A stretch of 54,338 nucleotides of DNA from JBBQNJ01 sp038329845 (GCA_038329845.1 JBBQNJ010000026.1:1-54338), one strand, 5' to 3'. Counted from the stretch's first letter, positions 40,643 through 51,538 are shown. Notes: generated from the sequence alone by a model not told the origin. Program-made: numbers and translations.

Positions 40643-43600
40643 TTGCCGGTGAGCGTTCCGCGCCGCGTGCGTCAGTTGATCCGCTGGAACAGTGTATCGA
40701 ACGGAGAAGGCCCGGTTGGGCCGCCGGCCGACGAGCAGCCGCTACGCGCCGAGTTATTCAGCGTGGATCAGCTCGAGCGTCATGCCAAGGGGCTGGCCGG
40801 ATGGCATCAACTCGTCGGCGGGCGGGCGCCCGACAAGCTGATTCCTCGCCTGAGCAGCAACGAGGCGGTGCTGCTGCGCACCTATGAGGTGATCACCTCG
40901 GCGACGGAGCGGGGGCGGCGGGTGGCGCCGGCGGGCGAGTGGCTGCTGGACAACTTTTACCTGATCGAAGAGCAGGTCCGCACGGTTCGGCGGCATCTGC
41001 CGCGATCCTACAGCCGCGAGCTGCCGCGACTGGCGAACGGGCCGGTGGCCGGATACCCCCGCGTGTACGGGATCGCGCTGGAACTGATTTCCCATGTCGA
41101 TGGGCGGCTGGACGCGGTAAGCCTGTCCAGCTTCATCAACGCCTACCAGACGATCAAGACGCTGTCGCTGGGGGAGTTGTGGGCGATCCCGATCATGCTG
41201 CGGCTGGCGCTGATCGAGAACCTTCGACGGGTCGCAGCGCGGATCGCGTCGGGCCGGCGCGACCGCGACCTGGCCGATGACTGGGCCGAGCGAATGGTGG
41301 CGGTGGTGGAGAAAAATCCCACCGACTTGATCCTGGTCATGGCCGACATGGCCCGGGCCGATCCGCCGATGTCCAGCGCGTTTGTGGCTGAGCTGACGCG
41401 GCATTTGCAAGGCCAAAGCCCGTATTTTTCGTTCGCCACCAGTTGGCTGGAGCATCGCCTGGGCGACCAGGGCACGACCCTCGAGCAACTGGTGCAGGCC
41501 GAAAGCCAGAACCAGGCGGCAGACCAGGTGTCGATCGGGAATTCGATCACGAGCCTGCGGTTTCTCAGCTCGATGGACTGGCGCGAGTTCGTCGAGTCGA
41601 TGAGCCTGGTCGAGCAGACGCTTCGCGGGGATCCGGCGGACGTGTATGCCGACATGGACTTCGCCACCCGCGATCACTATCGCCACGCGGTCGAGGAGAT
41701 CGCCAAGAGCAGCCGCCTGAGCGAATACGAGGTGGCTCGCAAGGCGATCCAGCTTGCCGACGCGGCGAGCATGGATCAACCGGCCGATCGCGGTGCCCAT
41801 GTGGGGTATTACCTGATCGACAAGGGTCGGGCGGCGCTGGAGCGGATCGCCGACATGCGCGTGACCCCGAGCTTGCTGGCGCGGCGGCTGGTCAGGCGCG
41901 TTCCCCTTTGGTTTTACCTCTCGGGGATGGTGCTGGTGACGGGGGCGGCGACGATGGGCCTGTTGTCGCGCCTGGCCGACAGCGGGCTTGGGCTTGCATG
42001 GCAGTCGCTGCTGCTGATCCCGGCGCTGATCGCGGCGTCGCACCTGGCGCTGGGGGTGGTAAACTGGCTGGTCACGGCCACGGCGCGTCCTCGCTCGCTG
42101 CCGCGGCTGGATTTTTCCGACGAGATCCCCTCCGATCAGCGAACGCTGGTGGTGGTCCCGACGATGCTTTCGAGTGCGTCGGGGATCGACACCCTGCTGG
42201 AGAACCTGGAGGTTCGGTACCTGGCCAACCGCGACGATCGGCTGCATTTCGCGCTGCTGACGGACTTCCGCGATGCATCGTCGGAGCATATGCCGGAAGA
42301 TGATGCGCTGGTGGCGCGGGTGAGCGAGGGGATCGAGGCGCTGAACCGCAAATACAATCCCTCACGATCCGAGCGGGAGCGCGGCGACGTTTTTTACCTG
42401 TTCCATCGGCCTCGGCGCTGGAACGAGCGAGAGGGGACGTGGATGGGCCAAGAACGCAAGCGCGGCAAGCTCACCGATCTGAACGCCGTCTTGCGCGGCG
42501 CTGCGGCCGACCAATTCAGCGTCGTCATCGGCGAGCGCTCGGTCCTCCGCTCGGTCAAGTACGTGATCACGCTGGACACCGATACCCAGCTTCCGCGCGA
42601 CACGGCCCGAGAGATGATCGGGACGATGGCGCATCCGCTGAACCGCCCGGTGTTCGATCCCGACAAGCAGCGCGTCGTCGAGGGCTACGCCATTCTTCAG
42701 CCGCGCGTGGGCGTGAGTTTGCCCAGCGCCTACCGGTCGTGGTTCGTGCGGCTGTTCGCCGGCGATCCCGGAGTCGATCCGTACACCCGCGTAGTGTCGG
42801 ACGTCTATCAGGACCTGTTCGGGGAAGGCTCGTTCATCGGCAAGGGAATTTATGACGTGGACGCCTTCGAGCGCTCCTGCGCCCAGACGTTTCCGGAAAA
42901 CACGATCCTCAGCCACGACCTGCTGGAAAGCTGTTATGCCCGCTCGGCGCTGCTGAGCGATGTTGAATTGTTCGAGGAATCGCCCTCGCGCTACAGCGCC
43001 GATGTGAGCCGGCGGCATCGCTGGATGCGCGGCGACTGGCAGATCGCCTGGTGGCTCAGCCCGCGCGTCCCCTCGCCACAGGGGACTGCGGTGAACCCGA
43101 TCAGCGGGCTGGCGTGGTGGAAAATCTTCGACAATCTTCGCCGCAGCGTCGTGCCGGTGGCGATGCTGGCGGTGCTGCTGATCGGATGGTTGCTGCCGCG
43201 ACCGGCGGGGGAGATGGTCTCGATCTTCATCGCCGCGGTGATCGGCCTGCCGCTGCTTCTGCCGCTGATCCTCGAGGCGTTTCGTCTGCCGGCGGATCTG
43301 CCGCTGGGACTGCATCTGCGGTCGCTGGGCAATCAGTTGTTCAAGCAACTGGCCCAGTTCGCGTTCATCATTGTCTTTCTGCCGTATGACGCTTTCGTCA
43401 GCGCCGACGCGATCGTTCGCACGGTCACGCGGGTATTGTTCACCCGGCGCAAACTGCTGGAGTGGCAGACCGCCTCCGACGCCGAGCGCAGCGCCAGCGC
43501 CGACCTGACCGGGCATCTGCTGACGATGTGGATCGCGCCGGTGATCGCCACGGCGACGATGGTGGCGTTGGTGATGGTCCGGCGTCATTCGATCCTCCCG

Positions 43601-46600
43601 GCGTTCGGGTTCGCTTTTGCGTGGTATTTGTCCCCGGCGATCGCGTGGTGGATCAGCCGGCCGCTGCGCTCGCCGGAGCCGCGGATCAGCGATGCTGGGC
43701 GCCTGTTTCTTCGCAAGCTGTCGCGCCGGACCTGGCGGTTCTTCGAGACGTTCGTCACCGCCGATGAGAATTACCTCCCGCCGGACAATTTCCAGGAGCA
43801 TCCCGCGCCGGTGGTGGCGTCGCGGACCAGCCCGACGAACATCGGAATGGCGCTGCTGGCCGACTTTACGGCATTGGACTTCGGCTATATCTCCGCGGGT
43901 GAGTTGCTTACCCGCATCGGGCGCACGCTCCAGACGATGCGCCGGCTCGAGCGATACCGGGGGCATTTGTACAACTGGTACGACACCCGCACGCTTCGGC
44001 CGCTGCCGCCGCTGTACGTCTCGACGGTCGATTCGGGCAATCTGGCGGGCCATTTGACGATCCTTCGCAGTGCGCTCGCAGAGTTAGCCGAAGCCTCCAT
44101 TCTGCCGGCGCGGGCGTTCGAGGGGCTTACCGACACGGTGGCGATCCTGCTCGAGGTGGCCAAGGGTCATCATCTTCCATCGGACCAGGCCCGGGCCGCG
44201 ATCGTCGGGGCCGAGGTGATGCGCCGGATCGAGCGGATTCTGCGCGAGCTGGAGCATCCTCCCGGCGCCCTGACGGCCGGGGCGATGTTTTTGCAGCGGC
44301 TGGCGATGCTGGCGGCGGAACTGTCGGGCGCCACCGGATCGCATGCCGACACCGAGCTTCGCTGGTGGGTCTCGGCATTCGAGCGGCAATGCCGCGACTT
44401 GCGTGACGATGTGGCGACGCTGGTACCGTGGTCGATGATGCCCCCGCCGACCGAGCAGCTCTGGCGGCGCGGATCGCCCGAGCAGGTGCAGCATCTGAAC
44501 ACCCTGCGCGATCTGCTGGCATCGCTGGAGTCGATCCCCAGCCTGCGCGGGGTGGCGCGGCTGCCCGAGACCCTGCTGGCGTCGATCGATCAGATCGTGG
44601 CCGATCTGGCGGAGGCCGGACCGCACCCCGAGCCAACCGATTCGCAGCGGCACGAGAATGACTTCTTCGCCCGCCTGCGTCAGGGGATTCTCACCGCCGC
44701 CGAGGTTGCCGCCGAGCGCATCACACTGATCGAGTCACTTTCGCAACAGGTGTATGAGCTGGCCGACATGGACTTCACGTTCCTGTTCGATCGCTCGCGG
44801 GATTTGTTCAGCATCGGTTTCAACGTCTCCGATCACCGCATGGACGCCAGCTTTTACGATCTGCTGGCGTCGGAAGCCCGGTTAACGAGCTACCTGGCCG
44901 TGGCCCAGGGGCAGGCGCCGCAGGAGCACTGGTTCGCGCTGGGCCGATCGCTGACCAGCCGCGGCGGGAGCGCCGCCCTGCTGAGCTGGAGCGGCTCGAT
45001 GTTCGAGTATCTCATGCCGCTGCTGGTGATGCCGACGTACGAGAACACGCTGCTGGATCACACTTGCAAGGCGGTGGTCAAGCGCCAGATCGACTACGGT
45101 CGCCAGCGCGGGATTCCGTGGGGGATCAGCGAATCGGGTTACAACGCCACCGACGCGAACATGAATTACCAGTACCGCGCTTTCGGGGTGCCGGGACTGG
45201 GATTGAAGCGCGGCCTGGCTGAGGACCTGGTCGTGGCACCGTACGCGACCGTGATGGCGCTGATGGTGCTTCCCGAGGCGGCGGTTCGCAACCTCCATCG
45301 ATTGGTCGAGGATGGTCGGCTCGGACCTTACGGGATGTACGAGGCGGTGGATTACACCGCGTCGCGCCTTCCTCGCGGGCAGGACAGCGTTACCGTGCGC
45401 TCGTTCATGGCCCATCATCAGGGGATGAGCCTGCTGTCGCTGTCGTATCTGCTGCTGGGCCGGCCGATGCAACGCCGATTCGAGGCCGATCCGCTGCTGC
45501 GCGCCACCGAGTTGCTGCTTCAGGAGCGCATTCCCCGGGTGGCACCGGTCTTCCCCCACGCCACCGAGGCCGCCACCCGCGCCGCCGGTGCCGGTGAGCG
45601 CGAGGGGATCATGCGAGTCTTCACCGATCCCTCGAGCTTCACCCCCGAAGTCCACCTGCTGAGCAACGGGCGATATCATGTAATGATCTCGGCGGCCGGG
45701 GGCGGATACAGCCGCTGGCGCGACCTGGCCCTGACCCGCTGGCGCGAGGATCCCACCCGCGATGCATGCGGCATGTTCGTCTATCTGCGCGATGCAGAGT
45801 CGGGGCGGTTCTGGTCGGCGGCGTTTCAACCGACGCTGCGCCAGGCGCGGCCATACGAGGCGATCTTCACCCAGGCCCGCGCCGAGTTCCGCCGGCGCGA
45901 CAACGAGATCGACACGCATACCGAGATCAGCGTCTCGCCCGAGGACGACATCGAGCTTCGGCGGCTGACGATCACCAACCGCTCGGATTCACCGCGCACG
46001 ATCGAGATCACGACGTATGCCGAGGTGGTGCTGGCCCCGCCGGGACAGGATGCGTCGCATCCGGCGTTCTCGAACCTGTTCGTGCAGACGGACCTGGTTC
46101 CGGGTCGGCAGGCGATCTTCTGCACTCGTCGCCCGCGATCGCAGGAGGAGCGCCCGCCGTGGATGCTTCACCTGATGACCGTTCAGGGAACGGGGGTGGG
46201 CGAGGCGAGCTTCGAGACCGACCGATCTCGCTTCATCGGGCGCGGGCACACGGCCCAGCGCCCCGCGGCGATGGAAAAGCCGGGGAGCCTGACCAATTCC
46301 AGCGGTGCGGTGCTGGATCCGATCGTCTCGATCCGGCGCACGGTGCGGATCGGCCCCGACGAGATCGTTCGGGTGGACATCATCACCGGGGCCGCCGAGA
46401 CGCGCGACGCGGCCAACGCCCTGTTGGAAAAATATCACGATCCGCGGCTTGCCGACCGCGTGTTCGAGCTGGCCTGGACGCACAGCCAGGTGGTGTTGCG
46501 ACAGCTCGGGGCCACCGAGTCCGACGCTCAGGGGTATGGTCGTCTGGCCGGAAGCGTGATTTATCCCACCGCCCAGCGCCGCGCCACCCCCACCATCATC

Positions 46601-49519
46601 GCCCGCAACCGCCGCGGCCAATCGGGGCTGTGGGGGTACGGCATCTCCGGGGATCTTCCGATCGTGCTGCTGCGCATCCGTGATCAGTCGCGGCTGCAGA
46701 TTGTACAACAGGCGGTGCAGGCGCACGCGTACTGGCGGATGAAGGGGCTGAGCGTCGATCTGGTCATCTGGAACGAGGATGATTCGCTTTATCGCGCTGC
46801 GCTGCATGACGCGATCATGTCGATCATCGCGGCCAGCCCCGAAACGCACCTGATCGACAAGCCGGGCGGGGTTTTCGTCCGCCGCGGTGAGCAGATTTCC
46901 GAGGAAGACCGCATTCTCCTGCAAACCGTGGCCCGCGTGATCCTCACCGACGACGCCGGGACCCTGGGCGACCAGATCGACCGGCGCGGTCGGGCCGAGC
47001 CGAGCATCGCGACATTCCGCGCTGCGCGGATCCGCCGAAATGACACGCCCGTGGCGGTCGAGGTGCCCCGCCGTGACCTGGCGTTCTTCAATGGCTCCGG
47101 TGGATTCACCCGAGACGGGCGCGAATACGTGACGATCCTCAGCGGCGCCGAGGCCACTCCGGCACCGTGGGTCAACGTCATCGCCAACCCCACCTTCGGC
47201 ACGGTCATCTCCGAATCCGGTTCGGCCTACACCTGGGCCGAGAACTCGCATGAGTTCCGGCTGACGCCCTGGCACAACGATCCGGTCACCGACTCCAGCG
47301 GCGAAGCGATCTACGTCCGCGACGAGGAGACCGGACGGTTTTTCTCCCCCACGCCCCTACCCGCCCGGGGTGCCATGCCCTATGTCGTGCGCCATGGATT
47401 CGGGTACAGCGCTTTCGAATACGAAGAGGATGGGCTGGCGTGCGAGCTGTTCGTCTATGTCGCCATCGACGCGCCGGTGAAGTACCTGCGACTGAAACTA
47501 CGAAACGGCTCGGGCCGATCGCGCCGGCTCAGTCTCACCGCCTACGTCGAATGGGTGCTGGGTGAGCTTCGCCCGCGCACGGCCATGCATGTGACTACCG
47601 AGGTCGATCCCAAGACCGGCGTGTTGATGGCCCGCAACAACTACAACTCCGAGTTCGCCGGACGGGTCGCGTTTTTGGATTGCTCGGAACAAATCCGCGC
47701 CGTCGCCGGAGATCGCACCGAATTTCTCGGTCGCAACGGCACCCTGGCGAACCCCGCGGCCCTTCGCCGCGTGCGGCTCTCGGGCCGAGTCGGGGCCGGG
47801 CTGGATCCCTGCGGCGCGATGCAGGTGGGATTCGAGCTGGATGACGCCCAGGAACGCGAGATTGTTTTCACCCTGGGTTGCGGCACGTCCGATCAGCATG
47901 CCCGCCAGCTCGCCAAGTCGGCCCGGGGCATCTCGAATGCCCAGCAAGCTCTCGATGCGGTCTGGCAGTTCTGGAACCGCACGCTGGGCGTGATGTATCT
48001 GGAAACGCCCGATCCAGCGCTGAATTTCCTCGCCAACGGATGGCTGATCTACCAGGTGCTTTCCTGCCGCATGTGGGCCCGTACCGGCTTCTACCAGTCG
48101 GGCGGCGCGTATGGGTTCCGCGATCAGTTGCAGGATTCGATGGCGCTGCTTCATGCCGCCCCGCAGCTTTTCCGCGAACACCTGCTCCGCGCCGCGGCGC
48201 ATCAGTTCCGCCAGGGCGATGTGCAGCACTGGTGGCATCCGCCCGTGGGACGCGGCGTGCGAACGCACTTTTCCGACGACTATCTCTGGCTGCCCTACGC
48301 CGTCTGCCGATATGTCACGGCCACCGGCGACACCGGGGTTCTCGCCGCGTCGGTCCCGTACCTCGACGGGCGCCTGCCCCGGCCGGAAGAAGAAGCCTAC
48401 TACGATTTGCCCCAGGTCAGCGACGACTCCGGACCGATCTACGACCATTGCGTGCGCGCCATCCGCCATGCCCTGTCCCGCATCGGTTCGCACGGGCTTC
48501 CGCTCATGGGCAGCGGCGACTGGAACGACGGGATGAACCTGGTGGGCATCCACGGCAAGGGCGAGAGCGTCTGGCTGGCGTTTTTCCTATACGACGTGTT
48601 GATGAACTTCGCGGAAATCGCGCGACAGCGCAAGGACGCGGAAATCGTCGCGTTTTGTACCGATGGTGCCGGGCGCCTGCGCCAGGCGATCGAGGCCAAC
48701 GCCTGGGACGGCGACTGGTATCGGCGGGCCTATTTCGACAACGGCGAGCCGCTCGGCTCGCAGACCAACCCCGAATGCCAGATCGATTCGCTGCCGCAAA
48801 GCTGGTCGATTCTCTCCGGCTTCGCCCAGGGTCCCGGGGATATGCCCCGAAGTCTGCAGGCGATGGAAAATGTCGATCGCCGGCTCGTGAGGCGCGACGC
48901 CGAGCTGATTCAGTTGTTCGATCCCCCGTTCGACACCAGCCATCTGAATCCCGGCTACATCAAGGGATATCTGCCCGGTGTGCGAGAAAACGGGGGCCAG
49001 TACACCCACGCGGCGGTCTGGACGGTGATGGCGTTCGCCGCCATGGGCGATGTCAAGCGGGCCTGGGAGCTGTTCAACTTGATCAACCCGGTGAATCATT
49101 CCGATTCGCCCGCGGACCGCGATGTGTACAAGGTCGAGCCGTACGTCGTTGCCGCCGATGTGTATGCCGTCCCGCCGCACACCGGGCGCGGAGGCTGGAC
49201 GTGGTACACCGGCTCGGCGGGATGGCTTTATCGCCTCATCATCGAGAGCCTGCTGGGGATCCATCTCGAGGTAGACAAGCTGCGTTTCACCCCGCTGCTG
49301 CCGGAGGATTGGAAGGAGTTCAAGCTCCACTATCGATACCGCGAGACATTCCATCACATCGTGGTCCGGCGCGATCCCGGCACCGTCGGCGATAAGGGCA
49401 AATCAGCAGGGCCGCTGAAGGTGCTTCGCGTGATCATCGACGGCGAGCCGCAGACCGGCACGGTCGTCCAACTCCGCGACGACCGCAACGATCACCAGGT
49501 TGAAGTGATCGTGGGATAA
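40643..49519 (+). CDS. ndvB: cyclic beta-1,2-glucan synthase (GT84-GH94)
   Basis: An 8.9-kb gene for about 2,958 residues, longer than the usual 2,800-2,870 of NdvB/ChvB. The N-terminal region holds SMDWREFVESMSLVEQTLRG typical of the family. Membrane segments flank a processive glycosyltransferase with the D-x-D-type ITLDTDTQLPRD near residue 640 and the RHRWMRGDWQ acceptor motif near 790. Two large beta-sandwich/barrel units follow; the C-terminal GH94-type phosphorylase domain has MGSGDWNDGMN near residue 2,620 with the general-acid Asp. The enzyme primes, elongates, trims and cyclises glucan from UDP-glucose at the inner membrane. TTG 40643 with AGGAG ten bases upstream is a guess at the start; GTG 40649 and TTG 40622 are alternatives. 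An exporter (NdvA) is not adjacent. Confidence 0.92.
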   Translation: MPVSVPRRVRQLIRWNSVSNGEGPVGPPADEQPLRAELFSVDQLERHAKGLAGWHQLVGGRAPDKLIPRLSSNEAVLLRTYEVITSATERGRRVAPAGEWLLDNFYLIEEQVRTVRRHLPRSYSRELPRLANGPVAGYPRVYGIALELISHVDGRLDAVSLSSFINAYQTIKTLSLGELWAIPIMLRLALIENLRRVAARIASGRRDRDLADDWAERMVAVVEKNPTDLILVMADMARADPPMSSAFVAELTRHLQGQSPYFSFATSWLEHRLGDQGTTLEQLVQAESQNQAADQVSIGNSITSLRFLSSMDWREFVESMSLVEQTLRGDPADVYADMDFATRDHYRHAVEEIAKSSRLSEYEVARKAIQLADAASMDQPADRGAHVGYYLIDKGRAALERIADMRVTPSLLARRLVRRVPLWFYLSGMVLVTGAATMGLLSRLADSGLGLAWQSLLLIPALIAASHLALGVVNWLVTATARPRSLPRLDFSDEIPSDQRTLVVVPTMLSSASGIDTLLENLEVRYLANRDDRLHFALLTDFRDASSEHMPEDDALVARVSEGIEALNRKYNPSRSERERGDVFYLFHRPRRWNEREGTWMGQERKRGKLTDLNAVLRGAAADQFSVVIGERSVLRSVKYVITLDTDTQLPRDTAREMIGTMAHPLNRPVFDPDKQRVVEGYAILQPRVGVSLPSAYRSWFVRLFAGDPGVDPYTRVVSDVYQDLFGEGSFIGKGIYDVDAFERSCAQTFPENTILSHDLLESCYARSALLSDVELFEESPSRYSADVSRRHRWMRGDWQIAWWLSPRVPSPQGTAVNPISGLAWWKIFDNLRRSVVPVAMLAVLLIGWLLPRPAGEMVSIFIAAVIGLPLLLPLILEAFRLPADLPLGLHLRSLGNQLFKQLAQFAFIIVFLPYDAFVSADAIVRTVTRVLFTRRKLLEWQTASDAERSASADLTGHLLTMWIAPVIATATMVALVMVRRHSILPAFGFAFAWYLSPAIAWWISRPLRSPEPRISDAGRLFLRKLSRRTWRFFETFVTADENYLPPDNFQEHPAPVVASRTSPTNIGMALLADFTALDFGYISAGELLTRIGRTLQTMRRLERYRGHLYNWYDTRTLRPLPPLYVSTVDSGNLAGHLTILRSALAELAEASILPARAFEGLTDTVAILLEVAKGHHLPSDQARAAIVGAEVMRRIERILRELEHPPGALTAGAMFLQRLAMLAAELSGATGSHADTELRWWVSAFERQCRDLRDDVATLVPWSMMPPPTEQLWRRGSPEQVQHLNTLRDLLASLESIPSLRGVARLPETLLASIDQIVADLAEAGPHPEPTDSQRHENDFFARLRQGILTAAEVAAERITLIESLSQQVYELADMDFTFLFDRSRDLFSIGFNVSDHRMDASFYDLLASEARLTSYLAVAQGQAPQEHWFALGRSLTSRGGSAALLSWSGSMFEYLMPLLVMPTYENTLLDHTCKAVVKRQIDYGRQRGIPWGISESGYNATDANMNYQYRAFGVPGLGLKRGLAEDLVVAPYATVMALMVLPEAAVRNLHRLVEDGRLGPYGMYEAVDYTASRLPRGQDSVTVRSFMAHHQGMSLLSLSYLLLGRPMQRRFEADPLLRATELLLQERIPRVAPVFPHATEAATRAAGAGEREGIMRVFTDPSSFTPEVHLLSNGRYHVMISAAGGGYSRWRDLALTRWREDPTRDACGMFVYLRDAESGRFWSAAFQPTLRQARPYEAIFTQARAEFRRRDNEIDTHTEISVSPEDDIELRRLTITNRSDSPRTIEITTYAEVVLAPPGQDASHPAFSNLFVQTDLVPGRQAIFCTRRPRSQEERPPWMLHLMTVQGTGVGEASFETDRSRFIGRGHTAQRPAAMEKPGSLTNSSGAVLDPIVSIRRTVRIGPDEIVRVDIITGAAETRDAANALLEKYHDPRLADRVFELAWTHSQVVLRQLGATESDAQGYGRLAGSVIYPTAQRRATPTIIARNRRGQSGLWGYGISGDLPIVLLRIRDQSRLQIVQQAVQAHAYWRMKGLSVDLVIWNEDDSLYRAALHDAIMSIIAASPETHLIDKPGGVFVRRGEQISEEDRILLQTVARVILTDDAGTLGDQIDRRGRAEPSIATFRAARIRRNDTPVAVEVPRRDLAFFNGSGGFTRDGREYVTILSGAEATPAPWVNVIANPTFGTVISESGSAYTWAENSHEFRLTPWHNDPVTDSSGEAIYVRDEETGRFFSPTPLPARGAMPYVVRHGFGYSAFEYEEDGLACELFVYVAIDAPVKYLRLKLRNGSGRSRRLSLTAYVEWVLGELRPRTAMHVTTEVDPKTGVLMARNNYNSEFAGRVAFLDCSEQIRAVAGDRTEFLGRNGTLANPAALRRVRLSGRVGAGLDPCGAMQVGFELDDAQEREIVFTLGCGTSDQHARQLAKSARGISNAQQALDAVWQFWNRTLGVMYLETPDPALNFLANGWLIYQVLSCRMWARTGFYQSGGAYGFRDQLQDSMALLHAAPQLFREHLLRAAAHQFRQGDVQHWWHPPVGRGVRTHFSDDYLWLPYAVCRYVTATGDTGVLAASVPYLDGRLPRPEEEAYYDLPQVSDDSGPIYDHCVRAIRHALSRIGSHGLPLMGSGDWNDGMNLVGIHGKGESVWLAFFLYDVLMNFAEIARQRKDAEIVAFCTDGAGRLRQAIEANAWDGDWYRRAYFDNGEPLGSQTNPECQIDSLPQSWSILSGFAQGPGDMPRSLQAMENVDRRLVRRDAELIQLFDPPFDTSHLNPGYIKGYLPGVRENGGQYTHAAVWTVMAFAAMGDVKRAWELFNLINPVNHSDSPADRDVYKVEPYVVAADVYAVPPHTGRGGWTWYTGSAGWLYRLIIESLLGIHLEVDKLRFTPLLPEDWKEFKLHYRYRETFHHIVVRRDPGTVGDKGKSAGPLKVLRVIIDGEPQTGTVVQLRDDRNDHQVEVIVG

Positions 49520-49549
49520 GCGGCCCGTTCCTCCTCGTTTTTCTTCACG

Positions 49550-50233
49550 TCAATCCGCGGCGGTCGATTTGTTCGGCCATGGGCAAAGGGCGCGCAGGGG
49601 ACATTGTTCGCAGCGCGGCTTGCGGGCCTGGCAGATTTTTCGGCCGTGATGGATCAACAGGTGGGACCAGAGCGTCCACTTTTTTCGCGGCACCACCTGC
49701 ATCAGATCGCGCTCGATCTTGACCGGATCGGTGTGATCGCTCAGCCCCAGCCGCCCGCTCAGCCGGGCGACGTGCGTGTCCACCGTCACGCCAACGTTGA
49801 TCCCGAAAGCGTTGCCCAGCACGACATTGGCCGTCTTGCGGCCCACCCCGGCCAGGGCGGTCAGTTCTTCCATGGTCGAGGGGACTTTCCCGCCGTGGTG
49901 GTCGATCAGGGACCGCGCCATCACGCGGATCGACTTGGCCTTGTTGCGAAAAAACCCGGTGCTCTGGATATCGCGCTCGAGTTGTTCCTGCGGCGCTGCG
50001 GCGTAGTCCTTCACCGAACGGTATTTCTTAAACAATTCCCGGGTAACGAGATTCACCCGCTCATCGGTGCATTGGGCCGACAGGATCGTCGCCACCAGCA
50101 GCTCGAGCGGCCCGGAATGAGCGAGGCTGCACCGCGCATCGGGGTATTCGCGCTGGAGGATCGGCAGGATCGCCTTGACCCGCTCGAGGCGCTGGGCAAC
50201 GACCTTCGACGACGGGATTGCTTTGGCGGGCAT
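49550..50233 (-). CDS. nth: endonuclease III (DNA glycosylase/AP lyase)
   Basis: A 227-residue Nth. The helix-hairpin-helix LAGVGRKTANVVLGNAFG contains the catalytic lysine of the GVGRKTA motif, the catalytic Asp is in VDTHVARLSGRLG, and the [4Fe-4S] cluster ligands appear as C-x6-C-x2-C-x5-C in CQARKPRCEQCPLRALC. It removes oxidised pyrimidines from DNA. MPAKAIPSSK gives a slightly longer N-terminus than E. coli Nth. It ends just after the convergent glucan synthase gene and is followed upstream by the DUF4149 gene, eight bases away. Confidence 0.95.
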   Translation of the reverse strand: MPAKAIPSSKVVAQRLERVKAILPILQREYPDARCSLAHSGPLELLVATILSAQCTDERVNLVTRELFKKYRSVKDYAAAPQEQLERDIQSTGFFRNKAKSIRVMARSLIDHHGGKVPSTMEELTALAGVGRKTANVVLGNAFGINVGVTVDTHVARLSGRLGLSDHTDPVKIERDLMQVVPRKKWTLWSHLLIHHGRKICQARKPRCEQCPLRALCPWPNKSTAAD

Positions 50234-50241
50234 GGAAAGTC

Positions 50242-50832
50242 CTACGGCGAGGTCAGACTCGGCGGCACAAGCGGTGCCGCGGCCCGCTTGGGGGTGATCG
50301 CGCCGCTGAAGAGGATGATCCCCAGCAACGCGAACAATACGCCGGCGAGCAACTGCACGCTCTTGTGATGCTCGCGGTCGAAGACTTCCCGCGCCGGATT
50401 GGCCACCTCCGGCTCATCGGCGTGGTCGATGTATTGCTGGCGCGTCTCGATGATCCGCGGCCAGACCGCCCAGCGGTCGTACGCCACCAGTCCGGCGGCG
50501 AGGAAAAACAGGACCGCGCGGAGGATCGCCGCCTTGGCGTTGCTGCCGGTCAGGTCGATCACGAACAGTTGACCGATCATCATCAACAGCAGCACCGCGG
50601 CGCACACCAGCTCGATCAGCGCCAAGCGTTCGAGCAGGTTCCCCACGATGGTGCCGGCCAGAAGCGTGCCGTGCTGTCCGTCGAGATTGACGCTTAAGAC
50701 ATCGGGCAGAACCGGCTTACGCTCGCGGATGGTGCGGAAGATGACCGGGGCGGCGACGGCGATGAACATCACCCCGCCGAACCAGGTCGACAGCGCCAGC
50801 CAGTAGAGAATCTGAACGAGTTGGAAACCCAT
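50242..50832 (-). CDS. DUF4149/TMEM205-like membrane protein
   Basis: A 196-residue inner-membrane protein with four predicted helices: residues 6-28 (VQILYWLALSTWFGGVMFIA), about 68-92, 97-117 (AILRAVLFFLAAGLVAYDRW) and 163-181. STWFGG in the first helix and the HHKSVQLLAGVLF segment in the last are typical of the family. Function is unknown. MGFQLVQIL is the obvious start although the frame is open further upstream through the pseudopilin 3' region. It sits eight bases before nth and is probably co-transcribed with it. Confidence 0.75.
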   Translation of the reverse strand: MGFQLVQILYWLALSTWFGGVMFIAVAAPVIFRTIRERKPVLPDVLSVNLDGQHGTLLAGTIVGNLLERLALIELVCAAVLLLMMIGQLFVIDLTGSNAKAAILRAVLFFLAAGLVAYDRWAVWPRIIETRQQYIDHADEPEVANPAREVFDREHHKSVQLLAGVLFALLGIILFSGAITPKRAAAPLVPPSLTSP

Positions 50833-50875
50833 CGCGCGTCCAAGCCTAGTAGAGCCGCGGCGGACAGGCAAGCCG

Positions 50876-51427
50876 CTATCGCGGGCGGTCTTCGGGGCGC
50901 TCGTAGCTGTATAGGTTGTCGTCGCGGGTGAGGTACTTGCGATCCGGTCCGGCCGAGAAGAAAAACGGCCGGTCCTCGGCCGCCATTCCGATCGACGGGT
51001 TCTGATGGGCCATGAAGACCACCGGCATCCCCCAGGCGTCGCGGACGGTCCGCCCGTCGTACAGCCCCAACGGCAAACCATCCAGAGGCGAACCCCCCAT
51101 CGCCAGTTCGGTCTTCAACGCCCGCAGCAGTTGTTCGTTGTTCGCCAACGCCGCCCGCTGCATTCCCGGCCCATCTTCGATCGCATCGGTTTCGACCGCG
51201 GCAACGATCAGCGGATGCACCCGGGGCACGGTCGAGTGGCGGGAGATGTACAGACTCATCACCCGGTCCAGGTCGCGCAGCAGTTCGGTGGTCACGCGCG
51301 TCGAACTGGTGGCTCGGACATACCTCGCCAACGACACCATCAGCCCCAGCACGATGACCAGCAGGGCCACCGTCGTCAGCATCTCGATCAGGGTAAACGC
51401 CCGGAAATGGAGATAGCAACGCGACAT
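50876..51427 (-). CDS. type II secretion/type IV pilin-like pseudopilin
   Basis: A 183-residue pseudopilin. The short leader MSRCYLHFRA precedes FTLIEMLTTVALLVIVLGLM, a class III signal cut before Phe with Glu at +5, followed by the hydrophobic spine. The soluble part ends DRPFFFSAGPDRKYLTRDD, the glycine-proline-Asp loop seen in planctomycetal GspG/H-like proteins. It is the third of three tandem pseudopilin genes on the minus strand. Confidence 0.85.
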   Translation of the reverse strand: MSRCYLHFRAFTLIEMLTTVALLVIVLGLMVSLARYVRATSSTRVTTELLRDLDRVMSLYISRHSTVPRVHPLIVAAVETDAIEDGPGMQRAALANNEQLLRALKTELAMGGSPLDGLPLGLYDGRTVRDAWGMPVVFMAHQNPSIGMAAEDRPFFFSAGPDRKYLTRDDNLYSYERPEDRPR

Positions 51428-51538
51428 CGCTCAGGCAAACTCCCGGGGACCGCGCCCAACGCAACGGCACCGCAACTCAATAAGCGACTCGCGTTTTCTC
51501 CTCTGCCGGTACGACGGGGGAGGGACGCGGTGAGGGGC

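Noticed and set aside
40754..42289. Long antisense frames within the glucan synthase gene (also 42362-44053, 44882-45919 and others)
   Set aside because: All are His/Arg/Gln-rich shadows that follow the codon periodicity of the sense gene and have no ribosome sites or family motifs.
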